27,723 nt of DNA from contig DKYL01000036.1 of NCBI GenBank assembly GCA_002493325.1, positions 1 through 27,723 on the forward strand. The letters run 5' to 3'. The notes under the pieces were generated by a model. It saw nothing but the letters and a program-made list of their open reading frames with translations, did not search any database and had not been told where the DNA came from. Shown piece by piece: positions 1 to 9,090 of this stretch. Made by a program: the position numbers and the translations under genes. Source of the DNA: Ruminococcaceae bacterium UBA7101. Its GTDB lineage: Bacteria > Bacillota > Clostridia > Oscillospirales > Acutalibacteraceae. How positions within the stretch are numbered: the stretch's first letter is position 1; every line of letters begins with the position of its first letter.

Positions 1-1135
1 CCGTGATTGAGATAGTAGAATTTGTAGATGTCAAATTCTTCCCGTACCTTTGAACCGATGTCATTGTAGAAATACTTTGTTGTTTTTCCAAGACGGTTGG
101 TTTCACTTGTGAGAGTACCGTTGGCGGCGTATACATAGGTCTGTCCTGCATTCGCATCTGCATAGGTGTTATTTTCAGGCAAACCGTCCTTTGTGCTGTC
201 GTAATCCTCAGGCGAAATTTCCTGTATGGTTCTGCCGAGATTATCATAAATCGTACGGGTGCATTCACCTTTTTCATTGGCAAGGAGAGTTCTGCCAGCC
301 TTATCATAGATGTATGACGAGCTTTCCTCACCGCTGACAGTTGTGAGCAGATTGCCCATAACATCATATGTACTGTCTGCAACACCGATTGTTGAGTTGC
401 CGTCCTTTTCGGTAACGGTTGTAATCTTAATGCTGTTGCCGTAAGTATCATAAATATTCGTTACGGTTTCGTTTGTTTTGCTGTCAACAGTTTTGATAAG
501 TATTCCGTTTTCATAAGTGTAGGCTACAGTATCAAAGCAGGTCAGCTCTGCATTGTACTGTTCAGGAATTTCGCCCTGATAATCTTCTTTAAGCGAAGCG
601 GAAATAATCAACTCGTTATTATCGTTATACACTGAATATGTGTAGTTCTTGCCTGTCTGCTGACGGATTACATTGCCGTTTTCATCATACGTGTAATATG
701 TGTTTTCAGCATCCTCATCGTCAGAAACCTCTGATAAAAGATTCCCTTTTGAATCATAAGTATAAGTTATGGTGCTACCGTCTTTTGTTTCTGTTAAAGT
801 ACGATAATATTCATCATAGGTATACTCGGTTGTATTGCCTTCCTCATCTGTTGATGATACAACCATAAGTGCATCGTTATAGGTCTGCGTGGTTGTAGTT
901 TCTACTGAACTTGCTGTGGAAACGGTTTTGTTCTCATCATCATAGGTGTAATTGAGATATGCACCGCTGTCATATACATAGGAGCTTACTCTGCCGTTGG
1001 CATTATAATTAATTGCTTTATCCATACTCTTGGTGAGAACACCGTTTGTATAGGAATACTGACCGAGTATAACGCCTGCCTGATCGACAACCTTTGTGAG
1101 ATTGTTATTGCTGTCATAGGTATATGTAATCGTAT
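1..1135 (-). repeat. YD-repeat array of the RHS-like protein
   Basis: About ten YD units of roughly 20-40 residues are visible, for example YDSNNNLTKVVDQ, YDENGNVIRQQTGK, YDSKGNLLSEV, YDVMGNLLTTV, YDKAGRTLL, YDNLGRTIQEI and YNDIGSKVREEF. In the family these build a beta-cage shell around a C-terminal cargo. The array continues beyond the left edge. Confidence 0.85.
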
Positions 1136-3284
1136 TATTTGCAGGATCAGTTACAGAAGCAATATTACCATTTGCATCAAGGGTAATCACGTATGCTCTG
1201 TTTGCTCCATCAGTAACGGTGATTGCCGATGACGTTCTTGCAATGGCAATTGTATCATCATACTTATTGCTGATTGATATTAATTTTCCGTCAGTGCCAT
1301 AGGTATAGTTTACACTATCAATCTGAATTACGCAACCGTTTTCTGACTTTGTTAATATATATCCATTGATTTCATTTGTATATGTACTATCAGCAGTTTT
1401 GATAAATGTTAATTCTGTACTGTCAGGTAAAACAGCAGAAAAAACATAATCGTTAACAGCAGTTACTTTACTGTCGGTTGCAAAGAACCATTTCTTATCT
1501 GCACTGTCATATGTTCTTGTGAAATCAAAAGATGTGCCTTTATATGCAAGAGAAAAATCTGTATTGGATTCGGTATATGTACCGATTGATGATGTATCAG
1601 GTGTAACCGATGTACTGATTACCGAGCCGTTTTCACCGATTCTTGCATATATGGTTGATGTTTCGCCGAGAGGTACTGCAAAAGGAACTGCATAATCGGT
1701 CCATTCGCCGTCTTCACCGATTTTATACTGTAATGTTTCGCTGCTGTCGGTATTTGGATTAAGCACACCGACTAAATTACCGTCCTCGTAAAATTCGGGA
1801 AGAATAGCCTCTGTAACCTGTGTTGCGATATTCCCTGCATTATCCTTTACTGCAACAGAGATAGAATTAGGCGTGCTGTCTAATTCTTTGCTGTTGGAGG
1901 TCTGATAAGTGATGCCGCCGTCAAAGCTGTAGCCTGCAATACCCGACAATGCATCGGATGCCGTAATGGTTACGGTTGTTTTATTTGTTTGTGTATTCTT
2001 TGTAACGGAAATGTCTGAAATAATTGGCTTAGCCTTATCTATTTTATCAATCTTAACGGTTGTTACGGCTGAAATATTGCCCGCCTTATCTTTTGCATAG
2101 ACATATACAGTGCCATTGCCTGTATACTGCTTTGTATTTTCTGTTTGCCAGGAATATGTACCTGCCTGAGTCGAAAAGCTATAGCCTGCAATACCTGAAC
2201 TGCTGTCTGTTGATGTTGCGGTTAAAGTGTAATTTTGGTTTATCCAATTTGCGGGAACTCCTGTAACCTTTGGATTGGTTGGAGCAGTTTTATCTATCTT
2301 ATTAATAGTTTGTGTTGACGCAAGACGGATATTCCCAAGTGCATCGCGCACATAAACATAAACTGTGCAGTTTGATGAAAATGTTTTTGTATTGCCTGCC
2401 TGCCAACTGTAGCTGCCCTTAGTTGTAGAGAAAGAATATGGTGTTGCGTGTAATCCTGCACCACCGCTGTTATCCTTTGCACCGTTAACTGTAAGTGTTA
2501 CATTATTCTTTGTCCATGAAGTAGGATTGCCTGTAACACTTGTTATTGTTGGTGCAGTTGTGTCATTTTCATAGCTGATTACAGTATATGGTCTCATTGC
2601 TGAGGTTGAATAGGTTCGTGACGCAAAGGCACGCCATTCATACTTTTGTACTTCATCAACCTCTTCACCACTGACAAACACGACTCCGTTATTCGCTGTG
2701 CCGTTTATCCACTTCTTAACGCAATTAACAAGGTTGTAGTTATACCAATATGGATTGTCCGGATTATCCGTAGATTTACTGTTGATATTTTTCCAGTTGG
2801 TATTAGTGGTTGTTTCATATCCTGCCTTGTTTGACCATGTAATACCGGTTTCACTCCATGAAGATGTTACAAGAAATGGTCTTACATAGGTTGAGTTTGT
2901 TCTTCCTGTAGTTTCTCTTACCCAGTGGAATGCGTAATTAATTGTAGCACCTTTTTTGATTGCTGACGGAATATTGAATTTCTCATAAACTCGTCCGTAA
3001 CCATAATCACTGGATTTCCCGAAACAGCCCGTCTGCTCATTACCATAGTTATTTGAAGCGTATTTTGAAAATACTGCTGCGTCGGCACTGTCATAAACAT
3101 TGCTTGTGGTGGGGTCAATAACAATGGGATATACAATGTTTTCACTGTTGAGCCATTTTTCATCCACTGTTATAGATAATATATATTCATTTTCAGCTGT
3201 TTCTTCCAACGAATACTTATTATAGGATATACAAGCAGTTTCATCACTTTGCTCTTTAATTTTTTCGTAGATTTCTTTATCTTT
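1..3284 (-). CDS. DNRLRE / Ig-like / YD-repeat (RHS-like) protein, truncated at both ends of view
   Basis: The minus frame is open without a stop from the left edge to a TAG at 3285-3287 (about 1094 codons). In protein order it holds: a DNRLRE-type region beginning around YPIVIDPTTSNVYDSADA (about residues 45-235, coordinates 3150-2575); three Ig-like modules with YSFS/VYVYxxDxxGNI patterns (about 2570-1810); a linking beta-rich stretch; and about ten YD repeats such as YDKAGRTLLANEKGE and YDNLGRTIQEI (from about 1135 to the edge). Such proteins are usually secreted filament-like or polymorphic-toxin carriers whose C-terminal tip varies; the tip lies outside the window. No ATG, GTG or TTG with a ribosome site sits near the 5' end, and family members normally have a signal peptide and several hundred further residues there. 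It is therefore a 5'-truncated gene or silent copy. The family call is firm; whether it is expressed is doubtful. Confidence 0.85.
1810..2570 (-). repeat. Tandem Ig-like modules in the RHS-like protein
   Basis: Three consecutive modules of roughly 80-95 residues share an order of motifs: VTGxPxxW, then GYSFS or PYSFS, then SYSWQ or TYSWQ, then VYVYxxDxxGNI. The first two are closest to each other; the third (ISDISVTKNTQTNKTTVTI onward) has diverged. They resemble stalk-forming Ig-like domains that push a distal domain away from the cell. Confidence 0.7.
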
Positions 3285-3373
3285 CTAATGCCGATTCTTA
3301 GTTTGATTTTCACAAGACGATGCTAAAATCAGTTTAATATTGAAATACTTTTTGCCTAAAGTACAATTAGTTG

Positions 3374-3799
3374 TTAAATCAAATTATGAGGCTTGTCCAA
3401 TATTTTAGCAATCCTTTCGTATAAATCTCTAATTAAAAAATATTCATAAGGTAATTTCGATTTATTTGCTTCTCTATATGGATTTGTTATATCGTGCTTA
3501 ATTTTATATTCTTTTTCTAAGTCTTTGATACGCTGATATAGCAATTCATACATTAAATTTCCTTCACCCTTTGATATTGAAATGTTTAAAGGTTGGTTAA
3601 ATGTTTCCATTTCTTTTTTATGTAATTCACAGTGTGCTTCATAAGCTCTAATGCGTTTTTTCGATGATCTTACTAATTGTCCAGCCCTTGATTTACTAAT
3701 ATTCATTTGTTTGCTGATTTTCTCATAAGACATACCAGCTTGATAATATTGATACGCTTCTTTTTCTCGGTCTGTGGCATATTTTAAATTATCTTCCAT
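3374..3799 (-). CDS. Sigma-70 region-4-like helix-turn-helix protein
   Basis: A 141-residue soluble protein. Residues about 10-53 (REKEAYQYYQAGMSYEKISK, then MNISKSRAGQLVRSSKKRI) form a sigma-70 region-4/LuxR-like helix-turn-helix in which the recognition helix would be SKSRAGQLVRSS. The remaining residues are charged and probably helical, with no known domain recognised. There is no region 2, so it cannot be a complete sigma factor. A good ribosome site (AGGGAGA) precedes the ATG by 8-9 bases. It lies upstream of the headless RHS-like frame on the same strand and downstream of the small secreted-protein gene. A DNA-binding regulatory role is inferred; the target is unknown. Confidence 0.6.
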   Translation of the reverse strand: MEDNLKYATDREKEAYQYYQAGMSYEKISKQMNISKSRAGQLVRSSKKRIRAYEAHCELHKKEMETFNQPLNISISKGEGNLMYELLYQRIKDLEKEYKIKHDITNPYREANKSKLPYEYFLIRDLYERIAKILDKPHNLI

Positions 3800-3819
3800 T
3801 AATTAAATTCTCCCTTAAT

Positions 3820-3927
3820 TTAATCTTTACCGTTAAAATCCCCACCAATATTGCCACTCATTTCCTGACAGATATCGATTAATAAATCCGAATTATATGA
3901 TAATTTCTTTAGAGTTTCCGTACCCAA
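3820..3927 (-). other. Coding-like fragment (about 35 codons), possible gene remnant
   Basis: A short minus-strand frame, open from 3942 to a TAA at 3820-3822, reads with ordinary protein composition (TTG at 3927; ETLKKLSYNSDLLIDICQEM within it). It overlaps the last codons of the small secreted-protein gene in another frame and ends about 20 bases before the ATG of the HTH gene. There is no clear ribosome site. It may be the 3' end of a lost gene, or chance. Confidence 0.25.
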
Positions 3928-4241
3928 CTCATTACACCGGTTTTACTGCTTGTCCAAGTTTCCACAGTTTCATATCCACTTGATTTTTTCTTTTGCAATT
4001 CCATTTTGATTTTCAGTGTTGTTGACTTTTTTGCTGTCATTGATGCAGTACAAGTTGATTTAATACCGCTAATTGAAATACTTGAACGATTCGTTTCAAT
4101 TGTAGTGTACATCAATTCAATTTGGCTATTATTGTCATTATCAATTGTGGCTGCATGAACACATAACGGACAACTTAATAACATCATAAATGACAAGAAA
4201 ATCAAAAAGAATTCCTTTGAAAAGTTTTTTAATTTTAGCAT
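3909..4241 (-). CDS. Small secreted protein, unrecognised family, possibly C-terminally cut
   Basis: The start is placed at 4241 rather than the farther upstream ATG at 4334, because AAAGGAGGAATTGTG directly precedes 4241 and the upstream ATG lies inside a terminator hairpin. The 110-residue product begins with a signal peptide (positive MLKLKNFSKEF, hydrophobic FLIFLSFMMLLS, likely cleavage after VHAA). The mature part is a Thr/Ser/Lys-rich beta-like segment with SISISGIKSTCTASMTAKKS and IKMELQKKKSSGYETVETW. Similar small exported proteins in Clostridia, as I recall them, continue for some 30 residues after this point. Here the frame stops after GVMSWVRKL, so the C terminus may have been lost. 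The function is unknown. Confidence 0.6.
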   Translation of the reverse strand: MLKLKNFSKEFFLIFLSFMMLLSCPLCVHAATIDNDNNSQIELMYTTIETNRSSISISGIKSTCTASMTAKKSTTLKIKMELQKKKSSGYETVETWTSSKTGVMSWVRKL

Positions 4242-4296
4242 CACAATTCCTCCTTTCATACTCCATATACCTTGAAATATGTAAATTGTGAAAAGA

Positions 4297-4337
4297 AAAA
4301 TGGAAAAATCTGAAATTTTTTCAAATTTTTCCATTTT
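4297..4337 (-). terminator. Terminator after the ECF sigma operon
   Basis: The perfect 13-bp inverted repeat AAAATGGAAAAAT / ATTTTTCCATTTT (4297-4309 and 4325-4337) starts 8 bases past the anti-sigma stop and is followed on the minus strand by a T-rich stretch. It separates the sigma operon from the small secreted-protein gene. Confidence 0.65.
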
Positions 4338-4344
4338 ATACTTT

Positions 4345-4959
4345 TTATTTTATCTCTATTGCGATTTTAATAAGTTCTTCTTTATTGATTTTTCCAGATA
4401 CACTATATACATATAAACTGTCATTCCAAATGACTCCGTTTGTACTATCAGTCACAAAAAATAAGTATTTTGTACCATCAATCGTTTTACTTTCTGTATC
4501 CAAAGCATCAAAATTTATTTCTGTATCAATTGTATTTTTGCTAATTATGAACCATTCATCATCTCTTTGATATTCTTGTGATATTTCCTTTTCAAAAATA
4601 TACTCATTTCTTTTTTCATACCCTTCAGGAATATATCCGACAATAATATCTTCAACTATGTCTATATTATCCGGTTCAATAACTGCATATGAAAAATGGT
4701 CCGTAAATTTTTCTATGATATATTTTCTAGAACTCGGAATTGCAAATGCTGTTGTCGCAAAAGAGAGTATAACCGCTGCAATAATCAAGGCACTCATTGT
4801 TTTTCTTGTGAATTTATGATATTTATCATTTCTCATCTTATCAACAAGTCTTTGCATTTCTTTTTCAAAAGTTTTACTGAAATCACATTCGTATGACTCA
4901 GAAAAATTATTCAGCCAATCATCACAAGATAATGTGCAGGCATCATTAAAGTTATTCAT
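4345..4959 (-). CDS. Membrane anti-sigma-like protein (DUF4367-like)
   Basis: A 204-residue single-pass membrane protein. An acidic cytoplasmic N terminus of about 50 residues contains DACTLSCDDWLNNF and a charged helix. One membrane segment (about residues 55-73, TMSALIIAAVILSFATTAF) follows, then an extracellular domain with the VGYIPEGYEKRN pattern typical of DUF4367 partners of ECF sigma factors. Its ATG lies one base after the sigma-factor stop, so the two are co-transcribed and translationally coupled. By position and topology it probably holds the sigma factor inactive until an envelope signal. The N terminus lacks an obvious HxxxCxxC zinc anti-sigma motif. Confidence 0.7.
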   Translation of the reverse strand: MNNFNDACTLSCDDWLNNFSESYECDFSKTFEKEMQRLVDKMRNDKYHKFTRKTMSALIIAAVILSFATTAFAIPSSRKYIIEKFTDHFSYAVIEPDNIDIVEDIIVGYIPEGYEKRNEYIFEKEISQEYQRDDEWFIISKNTIDTEINFDALDTESKTIDGTKYLFFVTDSTNGVIWNDSLYVYSVSGKINKEELIKIAIEIK

Positions 4960-4960
4960 C

Positions 4961-5494
4961 TTAATCCCAACTTTCTAAATCCTTTTTGATTTCGAGCTTT
5001 GCAAACTGAATTTTCTTTCTGATATTATCAGCGGATAATCCATAAATTTCCGATATTTCCTTGCTTGTATATCCTAAAACATATGTAAAATATATCAAGT
5101 TTCTGTATTCATCATTTAATTTATTAATTACCATTCTTAAATCAGTTTTATCATACGCATTAAAATATTCATTACCAAATGTGTTATCTACATCAATCTC
5201 ATGAACATCATGTAAATGATAAAGCTGTTTTCTTTCATTGTTATATTTCTTTATAGCATATCCTTCAGTAATAACCGCAACAAAACGTTTGGTACTGTTT
5301 GAATGAATATCCCCTACTTTACTGAAATTTTTTGCGATATATAAAAATGATTCTTGAAGTACGTCTTCAGCATCTTCCTGACTTGCAACTTTTTCATTTG
5401 CAATGTGAGCCATTAAACCTTTGTATTTATGGTATAACTGTTTAAAGCGTTCTTTATCTTCATCATTATCAATTAAATCTAAAAATGCTATCAT
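4961..5494 (-). CDS. ECF-type RNA polymerase sigma factor
   Basis: A 177-residue sigma-70 family protein with the usual two-domain ECF layout. Region 2 covers about residues 14-90 (FKQLYHKYKGLMAHIA, then EDAEDVLQESFLYIAKNF, the acidic DxEDxxQExF core). A linker follows, then region 4 at about 122-172 with the helix-turn-helix GYTSKEISEIYGLSADNIRK. A GAGGG ribosome site precedes the ATG, and a near-consensus vegetative promoter lies upstream, so basal expression does not need another sigma factor. It is first in a two-gene operon with the anti-sigma-like gene. The regulon cannot be read from the window; the neighbouring secreted protein is an obvious candidate. Confidence 0.88.
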   Translation of the reverse strand: MIAFLDLIDNDEDKERFKQLYHKYKGLMAHIANEKVASQEDAEDVLQESFLYIAKNFSKVGDIHSNSTKRFVAVITEGYAIKKYNNERKQLYHLHDVHEIDVDNTFGNEYFNAYDKTDLRMVINKLNDEYRNLIYFTYVLGYTSKEISEIYGLSADNIRKKIQFAKLEIKKDLESWD

Positions 5495-5531
5495 TATCTA
5501 TATACCCTCAAAATGTAACTTTGTGAATTTA

Positions 5532-5559
5532 ATTTTATAAAAACTGAAAATTTTGTCAA
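5532..5559 (-). promoter_or_regulatory. Sigma-A-type promoter of the ECF sigma operon
   Basis: Minus strand TTGACA (5559-5554), 16-bp spacer, TAAAAT (5537-5532), about 40 bases before the sigma-factor ATG. Confidence 0.6.
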
Positions 5560-5584
5560 GAGGTTTTGTCTAAATACAGAAAAT

Positions 5585-5605
5585 GAGGCAGGAAAAACCT
5601 GCCTC
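5585..5605 (-). terminator. Hairpin between the surface-protein gene and the ECF operon
   Basis: The 8-bp arms GAGGCAGG / CCTGCCTC enclose a five-base loop. On the minus strand a short T-rich stretch follows. It sits upstream of the ECF promoter and may stop readthrough from the surface-protein gene. The stretch from 5606 to 5727 holds nothing I recognise. Confidence 0.5.
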
Positions 5606-5727
5606 AACAGTGTGTAGAAAAAGTCAAATTACAAATTTTATACGTTGTCAAAGGTTGAGAAATGAAGCTGGATTTCATTTTTTGCGAGGATTACTGTACG
5701 ATGGTACTGCCCACTTTATAACAGTTT

Positions 5728-5758
5728 GAAACCGCAAATGCAATGCATCTGCGGTTTC
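5728..5758 (-). terminator. Hairpin after the LPXTG-type surface-protein gene
   Basis: Arms GAAACCGCAAATGCA and TGCATCTGCGGTTTC pair with one mismatch, starting about 28 bases past the stop at 5787. No strong T-run follows on the minus strand, so it may act together with the second hairpin at 5585-5605. Confidence 0.5.
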
Positions 5759-5786
5759 TCATTATATATATTGGAGGTAATTTTAA

Positions 5787-8700
5787 TTATTTTTCAGCAC
5801 AGTCGCTCTTCTTCTTTTTGTATACAACTGCTGCTGCACCGATAGCCAGTGCAAGAACAGAATATACAGCCATCATAACATAAGCTGTGCTTTCTCCGCC
5901 TGTCTTAGGAATAAACGGATTTTTAACATTTTTCTTTGTTGTGGAATTACCGTTTGTTTTGTCACCCTTATTAAGCAAGTCATCAAGATTTGGCTTATTC
6001 ACATTCGGGTTATTATTATTATTATTGTTGTTGTTATCTGACGGCTTGTTAGGCTTATTCGGATTCTCCGGATCAACCGGAGTTACAGGCTTTTCAATCA
6101 CGTCGCCTGTTGGAGTTCCGAGAAGATCAAGAACCTCGCCATAGGTATCAACCTTACCGATTTTTACCCAGTTGTCAGTATAATTTGTAACCATGGATGC
6201 AAGAGCACCAAGGTTATCCGTAAGCAGCTTTCTGATTGCCTTGTAAGTATCCTCGTCAGCGAACACTACATCATATACATAATAGAACAATGTTGTGAAT
6301 ACAGTGTCTGTATCGCCGTTTCTGAGAATGAAATACTTATTGGAATCAGTTGAGCTTTCTACAACCTCAAGAGTACAGCAGTCAGCAAGTGCAGCCCAGT
6401 CAATCGGAGGCAGTGTAAGCTTGATTCCGATAAGGTCTGTAAGGTCAATAGGCTGTGCAAGAAGTGCATTGATTGCATTCTTTGAAACATCAAGACCGCT
6501 GACTACTCCACTAAGAACACCTAACTGTGTTGATACATCCTTAATTGTGCTGTCAAGCATATCTGTATTTACGATATGTGCAAGACGAGGAAGCACCTTG
6601 ATAAGACCGTTAATCGGGTCAGGTGAAACCACATCAATAACATCTGTGAAGAGGTGGTCAATAACAGGTCTGAGGAATTCATCAGCTGCAATATTTGCAC
6701 CCTTTTCTTCCTTAACGCTCTCATAGTTAGCCTTATACTCTTCCTGAGTAGGAAGACCAATCATACCAAGCTGCTCAAGGAGAGGAAGAAGTTTTGAATA
6801 AACACCGGTCTGATATTTACCGTCACCTGTCATATAATCAAACATATTGATATTAACATTAACTATTAATAACTTAGAACCCGGAGCAAGAAGGGTTGTA
6901 ATCGGACGAAGAACTGCAAGGAGTGCGTCAGCAAAACCTTCGCGATCACCTGCTGTGAAGCCGAAATCCTTAGCTGTGAAATTCATAGCTGCTGCGTTCG
7001 CCATCTTTTCAGCATTAGTACCACCCTGTGCATTTGCAGCCTTAAGCTTTTCAATAGCACCTGCATACTTGTCACCATCTGCTGCAAGGTAATTTGCAAG
7101 CTTGTCATTTGTAACAATAAAGCCCATAATCGTACTAAGCGGAAGGCTCAGACCTTCTGCCTCGATTACATCATCACTGTCAAGAAGGGTTGCATAGAGG
7201 TTAAGAATAGCTACGATAATCTCAGGCTGATAGAGATTTTCTTTCAGAACAGCATCTAAACCATTTGATAAATCAATATCCTTTGCGATAAGCGGAATAA
7301 GTGTGTTTGCAACCAAGTCCCAAAGCTTATCAACAGCACTCTGCATACCGCCTGTTGTCCAAGCTACCTCGCTGTTTTCAGGGCGGATAATTTCTGTTTT
7401 CTTAAATGCTGCAAGCTCCTTAGCAAAGTCATTCATATCTATAATAGGCTTTTGAACAAGAACATACTTATCATAAAGCTCTGCAGGGATTGTGGACTTA
7501 AATTCATCCATTAATACATATTTGTCATAAACCTTTGACTGAACTTCTCTTGTGATATTGTTCATATCAACGGTATTCATAATGTCATAAAAGCCCTTTG
7601 TTGCAACATTTACAAGCTTTTCCTTAACATCTGAAGGAACCTTTGCCTGATAGTCACTGCTCATTGTGTGGTACTTATCAATCGCTTCCTTAACAATTGC
7701 ATCTGTAAGCTTGTTTACATTAACTGTGCCCATATATTCAACAAAGTCGTTGAGTCTGTTATTATTAACAACATTCTGTAAATCATTAACAAGAGCGTTT
7801 ACATTTTTCTTGACAAGTGAAATCTGATTGCTGTAAACCGTATCTGCATCTAAATCTTCAGTATACGCGTCTGCACTGCCGAGCTTATAGCTTAAAGCTG
7901 ATGCAAAATTAACATAAGAATTGCTCATAAAGGATTTAAGAGCAGCCGCGGCAACAGGGTCCTTAACATTCTCAATAGCAGCTGTAACAGCATCAACCTG
8001 AGCCTCTGTAATCTTTTCACCGTTAAAGTTCTTCATACCGGTGTCAGCTGCAAGTGTTGCGGCATCCTTGAATTCATTACCAAAAACAGGAGCAAATAGG
8101 TCAACAAGCTTTGACCAAGCCTCTCTGCCGTAAGGTGCACTGTCAGTTAAAAACTTTTCATTAACAGCTTCCCAGTCAGCTCTGTACATAGCAGCATTCT
8201 TGCCTTCTTTCCAAGTTCTGGAGTTACCGCTGCCCTGCATATATGCTGAATAGCTGATTGTTGAAGGGTCATTTTTGCCAGCCTTATCCTGAAAATAATT
8301 ATATGTAATTCTTGCGATATTGCTGTACAATTCTGTTTTTGCTGAACTTGGTGAAGTCGCATAGAAATAGAAACCGTCACCACTAACCTGCATATAGTTT
8401 GCAAAATCAATGCCCTTGGCTGTCAGCTTTGAAATTTCAGGAACATTCTTTTCATAATGCTCATAACCGGCAGTCTTTTTCTGAAAATCGAAGCTTGTGT
8501 TGAAAAGGGTTCCGTCAACCTTAACGTAAATCTTTCTCATTACGTCAACAGCATCCTGATACTCCTTAGGGAAATCACCGATATCCTTTGCAAGAGCCTT
8601 AAGACCCTCATCCGTACTTGAGCCCCAAATCTTAGCATTTGTACTTGTGAGGCTTGTGTTCTCTCGTGCTACCTTTTCAGTAGCATAGTAAAGGAAAAAG

Positions 8701-8993
8701 GCGTAATACTTTACATCAAGATCAAGCTTCTGAGAATCGCTTAAAGCCTTGATTTTTCCTGCTGCTTCATTATATACAGCAAGTACATCCGCATAATTCG
8801 GCTTAGTTTTGTCAAACAAATCAGTTTTGTTTTTATTATCATAAAAAGCCTGAATTGCATCCTGAGCCTCAGTTACTTTTGCGTCGCTGTTTGCCTGAGC
8901 CTCGTCAGCAAGTGCACTGAAGCACACACTGAATGAAGTTAAAACAATCACGAAAGCCAAAAGCAGACTGAGCAGTCGTTTTCCTTTTTTCAT
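5787..8993 (-). CDS. Large sortase-anchored (IPKTG) cell-wall surface protein
   Basis: The chosen start, at 8993, gives 1068 residues. AAAGGAG lies nine bases before it, while the in-frame ATG at 9002 abuts the ribosome site. A signal peptide (KKGKRLLSLLLAFVIVLTSF, cleavage near ALADEA) leads into about 930 residues of helical repeats with recurring patterns such as IDKYHTMSSDYQAKVPSDVK and VYDKYVLMDEFKSTIPAEL. No enzymatic domain was recognised. A Pro/Asn-rich wall-spanning linker with a nine-Asn run follows. The end is a classical sorting signal: IPKTG at about 1028-1032, a hydrophobic segment, and KKKK. It is probably covalently attached to peptidoglycan. It is divergent from the tetR gene, shares an operator-like motif with it, and lies near a sortase gene. 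The ligand or function is unknown. Confidence 0.85.
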   Translation of the reverse strand: MKKGKRLLSLLLAFVIVLTSFSVCFSALADEAQANSDAKVTEAQDAIQAFYDNKNKTDLFDKTKPNYADVLAVYNEAAGKIKALSDSQKLDLDVKYYAFFLYYATEKVARENTSLTSTNAKIWGSSTDEGLKALAKDIGDFPKEYQDAVDVMRKIYVKVDGTLFNTSFDFQKKTAGYEHYEKNVPEISKLTAKGIDFANYMQVSGDGFYFYATSPSSAKTELYSNIARITYNYFQDKAGKNDPSTISYSAYMQGSGNSRTWKEGKNAAMYRADWEAVNEKFLTDSAPYGREAWSKLVDLFAPVFGNEFKDAATLAADTGMKNFNGEKITEAQVDAVTAAIENVKDPVAAAALKSFMSNSYVNFASALSYKLGSADAYTEDLDADTVYSNQISLVKKNVNALVNDLQNVVNNNRLNDFVEYMGTVNVNKLTDAIVKEAIDKYHTMSSDYQAKVPSDVKEKLVNVATKGFYDIMNTVDMNNITREVQSKVYDKYVLMDEFKSTIPAELYDKYVLVQKPIIDMNDFAKELAAFKKTEIIRPENSEVAWTTGGMQSAVDKLWDLVANTLIPLIAKDIDLSNGLDAVLKENLYQPEIIVAILNLYATLLDSDDVIEAEGLSLPLSTIMGFIVTNDKLANYLAADGDKYAGAIEKLKAANAQGGTNAEKMANAAAMNFTAKDFGFTAGDREGFADALLAVLRPITTLLAPGSKLLIVNVNINMFDYMTGDGKYQTGVYSKLLPLLEQLGMIGLPTQEEYKANYESVKEEKGANIAADEFLRPVIDHLFTDVIDVVSPDPINGLIKVLPRLAHIVNTDMLDSTIKDVSTQLGVLSGVVSGLDVSKNAINALLAQPIDLTDLIGIKLTLPPIDWAALADCCTLEVVESSTDSNKYFILRNGDTDTVFTTLFYYVYDVVFADEDTYKAIRKLLTDNLGALASMVTNYTDNWVKIGKVDTYGEVLDLLGTPTGDVIEKPVTPVDPENPNKPNKPSDNNNNNNNNNPNVNKPNLDDLLNKGDKTNGNSTTKKNVKNPFIPKTGGESTAYVMMAVYSVLALAIGAAAVVYKKKKSDCAEK
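6011..6038. repeat. Trinucleotide run encoding poly-Asn
   Basis: Plus-strand (ATT)/(GTT) triplets encode nine consecutive Asn residues in the wall-spanning linker of the surface protein. Slippage here would change linker length in steps of one residue without breaking the frame. Confidence 0.6.
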
Positions 8994-9019
8994 TAAAAAC
9001 ATCTCCTTTTTAAAATTTT

Positions 9020-9052
9020 GTTTGTTTTCAGCCTAAAAAACAAACCACTTTT
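9020..9052. promoter_or_regulatory. Putative TetR operator in the surface-protein leader
   Basis: Two overlapping signals lie just downstream of the expected transcription start of the surface-protein gene. One is the inverted repeat GTTTGTTTT-N8-AAAACAAAC (9020-9045). The other is the motif AAAAAACAAACCACTTTT (9035-9052), which matches 15 of 18 bases of 9188-9205 in the tetR promoter. Binding here would block transcription. Confidence 0.5.
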
Positions 9053-9062
9053 ATCAAATATT

Positions 9063-9090
9063 ATTATAACGCAACTAAATTAATTGTCAA
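9063..9090 (-). promoter_or_regulatory. Promoter of the surface-protein gene
   Basis: Minus strand TTGACA (9090-9085), 16-bp spacer, TATAAT (9068-9063). Both boxes are consensus. The start of transcription would fall near 9056, giving a leader of about 60 bases that contains the operator-like motif. Confidence 0.7.

Noticed and set aside
638..2834. Short open frames within 1-3284 on both strands
   Set aside because: The minus frame encoding DNRLRE, Ig-like and YD repeats is continuous through the whole stretch and explains it.
4242..4334. Upstream ATG at 4334 for the small secreted protein
   Set aside because: It falls inside the terminator hairpin of the sigma operon, and AAAGGAGG sits properly before the later ATG at 4241, which also gives a clean signal peptide.
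6011..6038. Possible CRISPR or tandem-repeat array
   Set aside because: It is a single short triplet run inside a coding region; no spaced direct repeats of CRISPR type were seen anywhere in the window.
5887..7092. Several plus-strand open frames opposite the surface-protein gene
   Set aside because: They are complement shadows of a well-supported gene, with low-complexity translations and no ribosome sites.
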